A stretch of 64,000 bases of DNA from Chamaea fasciata (lineage: Eukaryota > Chordata > Aves > Passeriformes > Sylviidae): NCBI GenBank assembly GCA_029207755.1, contig JARCOQ010000009.1:35734914-35798913 (forward strand). Direction: 5' to 3'. The translations under genes and the position numbers were made by a program. The notes beneath the pieces were generated by a model. It did no database searches. It saw nothing but the letters and a program-made list of their open reading frames with translations, and was not told where the DNA came from. How positions within the stretch are numbered: position 1 is the first letter of the stretch; each line of letters starts with the position of its first letter. Shown piece by piece: positions 54,591 to 64,000 of the stretch.

Positions 54591-54895
54591 AGTTCAGTTA
54601 GCTATGTTATCTGCTAACTGTTGCAGCAGTTCGTGCTGTTGTTGAGACAGCACAACTGGCGATGCAGGATCAGTGCCTTTCAGCAGTGGGCGAAGGGCTT
54701 GCAAATCGTCATTGGAGAAGCCGACCACAGGCCGGAGCCACTGGAGATCTCCAAGAAGGCGCTGTGCATCATTTAGAGTGGCAATTTGAGTCCGCAGCTC
54801 TAGCTTCTGTGGTGAGATGGTAGCGTCAGCTATCGTCCACCCTAAAAACCTCCAAGGAGCAGTACGTTGGATTTTTTCAGGAGCTACTACCAGTC
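54591..54895 (-). pseudogene. pol: RT thumb remnant fused to the dUTPase break, mosaic ERV
   Basis: The minus strand reads LVVAPEKIQRTAPWRFLGWT and onward to a stop near 54600. This is the RT segment just after the YMDD motif. It abuts the dUTPase fragment directly at about 54890-54900, so the end of dUTPase, protease and the RT fingers/palm (with YMDD) are deleted. Confidence 0.75.
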
Positions 54896-55300
54896 GATTA
54901 CTCCAGGTATTATCATTAGTCCTTTCAGGGCTGCTGATGACCGTCCCAGTAACAAAGCCCCAAATGATTGTCCATTAACTTTAACAGGTCCTTTAATTCC
55001 AGTAGGGATTTTAATAGGTTTATTGTCCTTTAGCACAACATCTACTGCGGCTGCCAAGTCCAGGCCGATGCTTCCCCTTGTGGCGGGGTGTAGGCTGCCG
55101 GCAGGGAGGAGGGGGAGGCTGGGTAGACTTGAGCTGCTGTTGGTGTCGTTGTACCGCGGCTCCTCGCGCTCCGCCGTCCGTTTCCTGACTTCTTTCGGCA
55201 GGCGTCTTATGAGTGGTTGTCCGCTTGACAATTCTGGCACCAGACTTGTCCCGCTCGGCACTCCTTCCTCATATGTCCAGACTTGCCACATCGGAAGCAT
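54887..55300 (-). pseudogene. pro: dUTPase fragment (pro frame), mosaic ERV
   Basis: 137-codon minus-strand frame overlapping the end of gag in another frame, as in betaretroviral pro. It carries dUTPase motif I (TRGSIGLDLAAAVDVVL) and motif II/substrate loop (LLLGRSSAALKGLMIIPG), and ends at VIDW, inside motif III, at the deletion junction. dUTPase fused ahead of protease is a betaretrovirus hallmark. The enzyme would lack the active-site Tyr and C-terminal P-loop-like motif. Confidence 0.85.
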
Positions 55301-55761
55301 TTTAATTGCGCCGTAGGCTTAGTGGACCCTTGGTTCCTTCCTGCACGTAATGGTTGCAGCGCGGCAGCAGCAAAAGCCTGAGCTTGTGACTGCTCCCCCT
55401 TGATAGTTTCTGTCAGGTCCTTAACAGCCTCAACTAGCATAGCCTGCGTTCCCTGAGGGATCCTACTCATATGATCTAAATACTGCACTACACCCCAATC
55501 ACCCAGGAGAGTAACAAGAATTGCTTTTGTTCGGGGATTACAATTTTGCATGACACACTCCCGCAGAAGTGCTCCTTGCATGTATAAAGGAACGCCAGCC
55601 CTTTCAATTGCGGCTGAGACACGATTGACAAATTTGGAAAATGACTCTTGGTTCCCCTGCTTCACATTCATATAAGACGGTGCAGCATTATCAGTTCTAA
55701 CCTTTCCATATGCCAGCCTTGCTAGACGCATAGTCTCTCTTATGAGATCAGGACCTAACAT
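55207..55761 (-). pseudogene. gag: Gag capsid C-terminus and nucleocapsid, mosaic ERV
   Basis: 184-codon minus-strand frame. Contains the major homology region (KQGNQESFSKFVNRVSAAIE), the rest of the capsid C-terminal domain, and a zinc knuckle CFRCGKSGHMRKEC (C-x2-C-x4-H-x4-C). A second knuckle begins (WCQNCQADNH) and is cut by the stop at 55207, near the expected gag/pro frameshift. It continues the capsid frame of 56488-55748 after a one-base indel in a T6 run near 55788. Confidence 0.88.
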
Positions 55762-56488
55762 TGCCTGAGCCTGTGGTGTTGAAAAAATTTCCTGTTCCCA
55801 TATAATGCTCTAGTGTGGCCCTCCGCAAAGGATCACCTGGCCCCCTCTGCACATCAATTGCTTCTTGACACAATGCCTGCCAATGAGCCTGCCAAAGCAT
55901 TATTTGTGGTTGAGACATAATCATTTTAAAAAGATTTTTCATGTCTTCCTGGAGCAACAGTCCAGCTCCCCAAATATAATTTAGCACTTGTTTGGTAGGC
56001 TCACCGTGCAGTCCAGATTCATTGACCGTGTTCCACAATTGCATTAATAGCTTCCAATCTAAAGGGGATACTGTTACATCCATCCCTCCTGCAGCGTTAG
56101 GCATGTATACCACTGGAAATGCTTGTTTATCTTCCTGTATTTCTTGTAATGTTGCTACAGCACCTGAATCTCTGCTCTCCAAAGCTTCCCTCATAATGCC
56201 TTGCCAATCAACTCTGCCCCTAATTTTGCCCCGACCCTGTCGAGCACTGTTTTCATTCTCATGATACCGGGCTGCCTCATCCTCTAAGGTAGCTTCCTCA
56301 GAGGGTGACAGTTCTCCCCCCGAATCGCTCAGATGCGGCGGGGCGGACGGCAAGGGCTCATCTGGGGTCCTAGGTGGTAATGTCAGCCGATTCACAGTGA
56401 TCGGCTGTGGCAACTTTTCCCCACCAAACGTAATCATTCCCTCCTTTGCAGGAGCTGATTTCCCTTCCAAGTGCAAGGCTGCTGCCAT
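55748..56488 (-). pseudogene. gag: Gag p-region and capsid N-terminus, mosaic ERV
   Basis: 246-codon minus-strand frame: proline-rich linker (LPPRTPDEPLPSAPPHL), acidic stretch, then the capsid start at about QAFPVVYMPNAAGG, followed by DWKLLMQLWNTVNESGLHGE and WGAGLLLQEDMKN capsid helices. It ends at the T-run indel that separates it from 55761-55207. Confidence 0.85.
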
Positions 56489-56775
56489 GGCAACACGTCT
56501 TTCTGCTTTAAATTTTTCCAGGCAATTAACAACAGCTAGCCACGGTCAAGCTAACTTTATTGCCGCCTTATCATCATCTATTGCAGCCTGCCACAGGCAA
56601 TCCCCAACCTTTTGCCATTCCTCGAACTGATACATGCTTTCAGGGTCCCAGAAAACCCCTTTTTCTCAGCATACTCTAGGAGGCCAGGAAGTTCCTTTCT
56701 CAAATCTACCTCCTGCACTCCCCGCTTTTGTAAAAATCATTTAAACAAATCATAGGCCACCTGTTTCTCCATTGC
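56489..56775 (-). pseudogene. gag: Gag matrix start, mosaic ERV
   Basis: A candidate start codon near 56772-56774 (minus; MEKQVAYDLFK) is followed within a dozen codons by a TGA. The matrix continues open further on (a GFFWDPES..QFEEWQKVGDCLWQAA segment in a partly shifted frame) up to the frame of 56488. Broken by a stop and at least one indel. Confidence 0.6.
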
Positions 56776-57045
56776 CTACCCCTAACAAACTATCTCAAGG
56801 AGAGCAGTCAGGAAAAGCTGCACCTTTTACCAGTGCGCGCGCATGCAGCCTGTGCGAGGTGGCACTCCGTCGGTTTAGCAAGCTTCCTTCTGTAAGGTCA
56901 GCCTAGGCACGGAGCGGGGTGTACGCCAGCGTACAGGAGCCCTTCTGCCTTCCGTGCGCTGCTTCTCGGAGCTCCGCCGCTCGCTTACCTCCGGGTGAGT
57001 ATCACGAGAGCAGTCCCAGTCGCTATCACGTCGGGGGTCACCAAC
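56776..57045 (-). other. Leader of mosaic ERV with tRNA-Trp primer site
   Basis: Untranslated leader. The primer site TTGGTGACCCCCGACGTGAT (minus) lies directly beside the 5' LTR at about 57025-57045. Confidence 0.75.
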
Positions 57046-57440
57046 TGCGGAGGATTTCGGCGAGGGAAGAATGCAATCAATCAATATGATTGGTAAAGCA
57101 TTGTTCAACTTTATTGCTCATAACATCCGTTATTATACTTTTGCCCGAAGCGTTCAGCATACTTGTCAAATTATAATTGGTTAGCATACACTACTCATCT
57201 ATACTTGATTGGCTATATCAAGCGTGAGAAGGTTCCTCCTCTTGGCATGCTGAAAACTTTGGATATGTGCTTACTGCTACGCTCTATTAACCACAAGTTC
57301 TTTTATCTTTGGCCTGTATCCGTGCTTACTGCTGTCCCAAGGACAGCTTGTCTTAGCAGCACGTAGGCTGCTAGCACTTGGTATCGGGCCATGAGGCCTC
57401 TAATGATCCGTGGCCTTCCTCTGCTAACCATTCTTCAACA
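57046..57440 (-). repeat. 5' LTR of mosaic ERV
   Basis: 395 bp, direct repeat of 51664-52058 with about six substitutions, pointing to a fairly recent insertion. Confidence 0.92.
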
Positions 57441-59519
57441 GAAGGATAATCTGCAATGCAGCTAAAGTAATTTTTTATCTGTCATTAAATAGAAGATGAA
57501 GCATTCAAATCTCCCTGAAAAAAAAATATACCTTTTGGCAAAGTTCTCACTATTCCTCTTCATGCTGTGAAATACATGAGGAAGTAGAACAGGATAAGAA
57601 ATTAAAAAACAAACCACACTACTTTGTATTTTGAATTTCTTGCTCACTGTTGTATCTGTATAATTCATAACTTGAATTTATCAAAAATCTAAACTGAAAA
57701 TACTTGTAACAAAGACGAAGAAAAAAAAAAAAAAAAGTCAACTACTTTCCTGAAATAAGTTCTGAAATATTTTGGGGGAGATTAACAGTTCTTAAAAAAA
57801 ACCTATTTACTAGCATGAGTTTGAGGAGCTAAAAAATGTGCCTATAAACAGCCTGTAATTTTTCAATATAAAATATCTTTATAGCTTTCAATATAAAACA
57901 TCTAATGTGCCCAAATCTTATTACTATTAGAAACATATTGCTCATATAAATAAGTATTAACTCTATTGAATATGAATTTTTCTGCACCAACATAATAAAC
58001 ACTGATTAACCAATACTACTTGAGATACTCGATTCTTTTCCCCACTTCAAAGCATCTAAAACAGTTTTGAGTCTTCCATGTTTCCAAGTTGAGTATTGAA
58101 CTTTCAGCCTGGCCATGTAAAAATGGAGGATATTTTAGTCCATGAGGAAATCAATATGGCTGTTCTAATATGAAAGGAAAATTGCATTATCAGCAAGGAC
58201 TGAGAAAGAGGGCAGCCCTGAAGATATCCAGAAGAATGGAGGATGTGGTTTCAAGTCACTGCCATGAATTACCTGTCCAGAAATTGAAATCCATTTCAGG
58301 CATTCCAAGGTAAACATACATTGTCATCATCCTACTGTTATTTAACTGATTTTCTATAAACCTTTTGTATTTTGGACCACAAATTCCAACCTGAAGTGAA
58401 ACACTCCGATTTTTTTTTCTTGTTGAATTTCTTTAGAGTTCTGATGTCATGAATTTACACATGAGAATTTGCATGTGAGAATGAGCATTTTCTGTTCAAG
58501 TTGTAGAGTAAATCCATTGCAGGATAATTTCACTAACTCTTAAACCTTAAACCAAATTTTAAGTTAATTTATCCTGAAAACCAGCTCTGATCTCAGCAAT
58601 GTAGGGGCGAGATTCTGCTTAGACTCCCAGTAAATCAGCACCAATGCAAGGTTCCAACTTTTCCATGCTCATTCAAGGTAGTTGAATGTCTATTCCAACA
58701 TTTTGTGAGTTAGTAGAAGTGATCATCACAATAAGGCATGTGCTAGAGATTTGCACATTTGAGCTGCAGAAAAATCTTTCTCTTTCAAAGCAAAGATTGT
58801 CAAATTTTCGTGTCCTGCTAAAAATGAAATTTTTGGCCATAAAAATCAGTGACAAAAGTTTTCTTTAAATTAGGCAGCTGAAGAATTGGGAGTTACTCCT
58901 CTATCTCTGGCTGTGGCTGATACCGCAGGCTCAAAAGAGCTGATAAGAAGAGAATTTGTTTGTGCAGTTTTGTTTTCGTTCAGTTGTTTAAACTTCAGTG
59001 CCAATGGGATTTATTTCTTCAGTAGATACAATTACTTTTTGATGCCAGAGGTATGAAAAAGTCCAGTCACTCTTTCCAGTTAGAATTTTCTTACATCTGT
59101 TAGGAGTGAATTACATTCCCTGTCCAACTGCCTATTCATCTGACCTTGCTATGACTTCAGAATGTTTTCAGGCTTCATTAAACTTGACTACTCTCAACAA
59201 TTTAGTGTCAACTCTAAATTTTTTCTTATCTGAAGTCCTTTCTTCAATTTTCACATGTCATACAATTATCTAGAGAAAAACTGACATAGGAAATATCCTA
59301 ACAACAGTTAGCCTTTAGACAAACTAAAGATGTGATCTACACTCACATTTTCTGGTGTCTGCTTTCCATTTCTCATTTGTAATCATTACCATTCATTTAC
59401 TTCTCACTATGTGACAGTCTTCTCCAAATAAAACCATGGAAAGAATTAGCTCTGAAACAGTTCAATTCTTTGATTTTTTAAAGACAAATACATGATCATG
59501 ATGAAAGAGTTTTAAAGTG

Positions 59520-59522
<3 letters not shown>

Positions 59523-59562
<40 letters not shown>
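59523..59562. repeat. (TA)n microsatellite, about 20 repeats
   Basis: Uninterrupted AT dinucleotide run of about 40 bp. Confidence 0.95.
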
Positions 59563-59563
<1 letters not shown>

Positions 59564-61492
59564 CCCAAACACAAGCCATATTTTTTGTTTTAAAAATGAC
59601 AGCTTTACCTCTTCTTCCTTAGAAGCTGTTCACCATTCATCTGGATGTACAAGTACACACATGTACATACATACAAAAATTCAGCTTTGCCTACTTCGGA
59701 CCAAGCTCACACAGTATCTCCGTGCTTGTGAGGTGAATCCTGCAAGTCCCATCCTGTCCCAAGTTTTTTAAGATGAACCAAAATCATACTACCCAATAGG
59801 AATCCCTGACCATCCCTAGTTTAATATGTCATCTTATCCATATTGATATGGACTCAAATATGCCTGCCCAACAATAAAAAACGCAGATTTAATTATTATA
59901 GCCATAGAGTGGACTGGAACACGAAGTATTGATGACAATTCAATAACTACCCTCAGAAGTTCAGTACACACCAAAGCATTCAATTACCTTGTGAGACAAG
60001 GTTGTCTTATTAAAACTTTTTTCAATTCTGTCTCAATTTTCTTCACTTTCCCTTTATCCACTCTACCATAGCATGCTAAAATTTTGTTATGTCTGAATAG
60101 TTCCTATTTAAGTTTTCCTGGAATGAAACTACAATTCTTGCCCAACCCTTTGCTAGAAATTATTTATACAATACTTCTGAAGGAATTTATCTTTTGAACT
60201 TGTCATTTAACTGCACTAAATATTTACTCTCTCTTGAGTTTTAATCAAATCTGTATTCTTTTGCTGATGATAGACTGAACCTTCCCAAATCTAAGGATTT
60301 CTAGTTTAACACTTGGCTTTGAAGCTTATTTATTAAGGGTTGGACTTAACCTGTTATTTACCCATTTTTTTCTCCTTGAGCATCCGGCACTGTATTTCTA
60401 GGTTGTTTTTATACATGCACAGTTTATCCACAAGTAAGATAAACTTAATTCTATTATGGCCATCTCAACTGCTACAAGCAAGTGTTTTTTGAACTTTGTT
60501 GAGCATTTCTTTACAATGCTATAAAATTTAAGGAGTTGTTTTTTTACATAACTTGATAAGAAAACAATGGACAATTTTGTTTTAGTCTGAGCTTCCTATG
60601 AATGATAATCGAGTGACATTAGGAGCATTTTTTAATCTTTTTTCAAGTTTGCTATTGATCTTGTATTTTCTCCAGCAAAATTCAACAGTTAGACAGGATC
60701 TTCTGTGCTTTGAACGTTTTCAGAACTTTGGAAGCTACACAATAGGCAGTACACAGAGGGAAATACTAGAAAATTTAACATACAATGCTCTAGACTGAAA
60801 GATTGAAGTCACACAGGCTTCAGATTGCAGTGGAAAAAGCAAAACTTGGAACACCTAATTTGGGTTATACTGCTGGTACAAGGGCCAAAGTGATGAAATA
60901 TCTTCCTTTACAATCACTTTAAGGCCAGAAAAAAACCAAAAAAAATGGATGTTTTTACAAATTTTAGGATACAGGGAAATGGGATTTGTTATCAGTACAT
61001 TATTTGTTATCAGTTGCCTTGTAGGCAACTCTACACTCGGACCTTAACAAGAGTAAGCAGTTTCCCACGTTCTCAACTCTGATGGATGTCTGAGCTCACC
61101 CAAAGTAACGCACACACAAATACCCACACAGTGGCACTGCAGGATATGTCACAAAAACACCTCTGGGTGCCACAGAATTCTCTTCCCATTACAAAAACAC
61201 TGCAGGCTCTGTCACACAAATACCTAGAGAGGTGCCACAGAATCCTGTTCTTGTTACAAAAAGTTCTTTGGACTGTTTTACCATGGCTGCACTATGGGAG
61301 CACTTCAGAGCCAATTTGAAAATAGCAGGGGTCGCAGTACATGAACAAAGATCAGCCCCATGAGGTTATTATCTTTTTTTTGAACTGCAGCCCAACAGGA
61401 CAGACACGAAGCTTAGATCCCATTTCACTTCAAATGTGACCAAACTGCTAATTCTGCTGTAACTGTCAAAAGTGCCTAAAGGGCCATTTATT

Positions 61493-61610
61493 TAAAAAAA
61501 AAAAACAAACGACAAAACAAACAAACAAAAAAATCCCAAAACCAAACAAACAAAAAAAACACAAAAAACCCACCAAAAAAGAAACAAACAAAAACCACCA
61601 AAAAAACCCC
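61493..61610. repeat. A/C-rich low-complexity tract
   Basis: A-runs broken by CAAA and CCA, for example AAACAAACAAACAAAAAAAT. It opens a spurious Phe/Leu/Val-rich minus-strand frame. Confidence 0.9.
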
Positions 61611-63449
61611 AAATTGCTTCTGTCACTGAATAAATCCCCAACCGCACAAGGTCTGAGGGCAGCATTTTGAAGGAGAAATATTTAAATGTTAGAAGCAAAA
61701 TTTGCTTAATAAGAGACATTGGATTTTCATTTGTTTATAACAGAGCTACATGTGCCCATCTCAGATTATGCTAATATGCAGTTGAGGTCAAAAATGGGTA
61801 TCATAAAAGATAAAGTCCACAGTACATAAAAACAGTACCTAGACACACTCCATTTGGAAATCACTTTATTTATTACAGCTAGTGATTATCCCAATTGTCA
61901 AGGGGGAAAGGATGCTTTCTATTGAAAAATTTCGTTCTCTCAGTTCCAGTTTCCTTGAAAATTTAAACAATTAATTTAAGCTGGTTCACTTTTTTTCATT
62001 GAAGACTGGAAAACTACAAAACCTTCTAATGGTCATTCCACTGCTGTCATCCAGCATAATTTCTTACATTGTAAAAGGCTACTTAGTGCAGGACCAGTGT
62101 AGGCCAGACTCTGCTTGGATTTCAAGTTAATGCAATTTTAAAGTACTTCCATGTAATTCATGAAACATGTACAATATTTGTGCTAAAAAATTGCAGAATT
62201 TTATCAATTAATTCTTGTCCTTCTCTGCAGCTGGGTTGTATTTATCAAAATCCATGGCACTAATATATTAAAGACAACCTGGTGATAAACATCTTACAAG
62301 TGTCTATAAAGAAAGCAGTAAATAAAAAGAACATTTTAAATATGGAACAGCATCACTATTTTCATGAAATATACACAGATGTGTTCAGCCCTGCCTCTTT
62401 TTTGCAGTGTCATAAATATCATGCAGTGGTATTTTATTATGTTATAGTAGCACTTCTGCTTTTGACAAAAGAGATTATGTGTTGTGAATACATGGGGAAA
62501 GACAGCACCCACTCCAAAATCACCTCATTTATTAAAAGCCGTGGTAGAAAACTAATTATCCACTGATTCTCAAGTCCCACTTCAGTCCTCCAGCAAAAAT
62601 ATTTGCTTTTTTATTCCCCTTAGATGGACTGTTCTAATTATAAAGCTGTTACAAATATACTCATCAAAAAATATTCACAATTATTTTCCCTTCCCAAACA
62701 AAAGGAAATGTGATTCATATGAGAACACAGGGAAGAGGAAAACACAGACTAAAGCCTCTTTTGCTGCAGCAGTCCTAGGCTCTGTACACTTCATGCTGAA
62801 GAGTTCTTCAACTCAAAGAAAGGAAGAAATACCATTCTATTTGTCAAAGATTTCTATAAAGCACATTTTGCCCTCTCTCACTCCCTTCCCTTTTACTGCT
62901 TCATCCTACAGGAAAAAAAAAAAAAAAGAAGTAATGCTGGATTTGTGACATAATTTTCATGGCTGCAATGCCTCACATAGGATTACGACTTAACCAAACA
63001 GATCAGGCAGAAAATAAGCTGTGAGGAGAGGCTGTGAGCTTTTCTGCTGGATTAAAGCACAAATCTTCAACAGTAGTGCAAAGAACATAGACATTGCTAA
63101 CCAAGGACATTACTTTTGCTGTGAACACTCTCACTCAGACTTGCTCCACTGTGACAGCTCACTTGATCACCATCCATGCAGACAGAACTGGAAATGCCAC
63201 AGACAGCCTGACTACACCTATGGGTTTTTTCCCTTGCTACCTTGTTTTGACCCATCTGACAAAGGATGGTTCTTGCTCTCCAGGACAGAGAGACTTCTTC
63301 ACCTGCCAGTTCTTCCTTTACCTTGAAATTAATGCACATTTGAGATCTTCAAGCACCTCCCATCCTTGTACTCCACTACAGATTAAAATCTGGACTTCAG
63401 CACTGAATAACTAATAACGAAACCGTAACAAATTACCTCTCTGTGTTAT

Positions 63450-64000
63450 TGTCTTGGTTTAGATAGACGGGTATCTGCCAGGGAGGGTTGGAGTCTCCCT
63501 TAAAATGTAAGCCCCTCACCCCTTTTCCAAATTATCATAAATTTGCAATTAAAAGGCTGTCAGGCAAAGATTTTGGGAATAGGTATAGCAGTTCTTTACT
63601 AGGGATATAAAAATACAGATGTTGCAGTACAGAAGAATAAGCAAACAAATAAACAAACAAGAAATCCTAGAAAACCCTGACAGAGTCAGAAATACAACCT
63701 GACGCCCTGTTGGTCATGGTGTTGGAAGCAGTCCAAAGTAAGCCCTCCTGGAGTGGCAGATGTGGTTCTGTTGGAGTAGAGATGGTCCCGTTGAAGAAAA
63801 AGGGTCCAGTAATGGTGAGATGGTTCCAGTCTTCCTCCAGGGATCCGGGGGAAAAACTGGATACCTAGCTGTACTGTGGCTCCTTTTTATCTAGGTTAAG
63901 ATGGTTTGGCTCCTCCTCCCTGTGTGGAGCAGCTTACAATAGTGCACGGTAATGTGTAATGTCATTGATGAGCTCTTAATGGTCCATTAGCAGAAGACAT
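63450..64000 (-). repeat. LTR running off the window end
   Basis: Starts at 63450 with TGTCTTGGTTTAGATAGACG, the inverse complement of an LTR 3' end (as at 18034). It contains blocks shared with 33460-33963 (CTGACAGAGTCAGAAATACA, CTCCTGGAGTGGCAGATGTG) and the inverse of the TCTTCTGTTAATGGACC block. Sense strand is minus. Whether it belongs to a provirus or a solo LTR cannot be seen. Confidence 0.7.

Larger units (their letters stand above)
51664..57440 (-). mobile_element. Young mosaic ERV (beta-like pol, alpha-like env), internally deleted
   Basis: Minus-strand provirus with LTRs 51664-52058 and 57046-57440 (395 bp each, about six differences seen). Primer site beside the 5' LTR: TTGGTGACCCCCGACGTGAT, matching the tRNA-Trp site of alpharetroviruses except for one extra C. 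Polypurine tract AAAAAAGGGGGAAT precedes the 3' LTR. It contains gag, a dUTPase fragment, an RT end, RNase H, integrase, an env start and an env end; protease, the RT core and the middle of env are deleted. No target duplication was seen (CTGCCC versus GAAGGA). Confidence 0.92.
57441..63449. other. 6-kb AT-rich region, no gene recognised
   Basis: Apparently single-copy sequence with only short frames (longest about 100 codons, none with a domain). It contains a TA microsatellite, A-rich tracts and no LTR or CR1 that I can recognise. It may be intergenic or intronic. This is the only extended non-repetitive stretch, and so the best anchor for mapping. Confidence 0.55.

Noticed and set aside
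61492..61719. Highly hydrophobic 75-codon minus-strand frame as a membrane protein
   Set aside because: It is the translation of an A/C-rich low-complexity tract.
57441..63449. A hidden host gene in the unique 6-kb region
   Set aside because: I saw no domain, no convincing exon with splice signals and only short frames. I leave it as unassigned; homology search would decide.

Overview
The window looks like repeat-dense, gene-poor DNA from a bird, most likely a passerine. The grounds are CR1 LINE fragments, several families of endogenous retroviruses (ERVs) with bird-type features (an alpharetrovirus-style tRNA-Trp primer site and env, and an ERVL family), and tandem C2H2 zinc-finger genes of the type expanded in birds. 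No intact host protein-coding gene was found. The content would fit a W chromosome, a pericentromere or a rapidly evolving zinc-finger cluster, but the sequence alone cannot say which.

Layout. 1-12860 is a 47-bp satellite/minisatellite. It runs in one orientation up to about 7090 and in the opposite orientation from about 7092, and the reversed arm is interrupted by a class II (betaretrovirus-like) ERV at 7543-10958 on the minus strand. 12861-15690 is an env-only ERV remnant on the plus strand. 15691-16556 is an alternating 83/84-bp satellite, followed by a CR1 piece and an LTR (about 17320-18034).

18534-33963 (copy A) and 40564-51663 (copy B) are two copies of one segmental duplication in direct orientation. 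Each holds, in order, an old ERVL-like provirus remnant with an integrase end and dUTPase, a GC-rich stretch, a ~145-bp tandem repeat, a minus-strand C2H2 zinc-finger pseudogene, and an LTR just upstream of that pseudogene. Later insertions tell the copies apart. Copy A gained a full ERVL provirus (24480-30681, minus strand). Copy B gained a solo LTR of the same family (41804-42328) and a CR1 LINE (about 47278-49230). Each copy supplies the empty site for the other's ERVL insertion.

Between the copies lie a degenerate ACTGGG-type repeat with a GC-rich island (33985-35580), a ~37-bp minisatellite split by an LTR piece (35580-36780), and a small gag-only ERV (37177-40350, plus strand). Copy B ends abruptly at a comparatively young ERV (51664-57440, minus strand) with betaretrovirus-like gag/dUTPase/pol, alpharetrovirus-like env, a tRNA-Trp primer site and large internal deletions. 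57441-63449 is AT-rich DNA in which I recognise no gene. An LTR begins at 63450 and runs off the window.

The window therefore holds no operon-like system. Its interest lies in structural history: an inverted satellite with a near-palindromic junction, a duplication with datable insertions and patchy divergence, ERVs with unusual coding layouts, and zinc-finger pseudogenes that keep an in-frame finger after a shared stop position.
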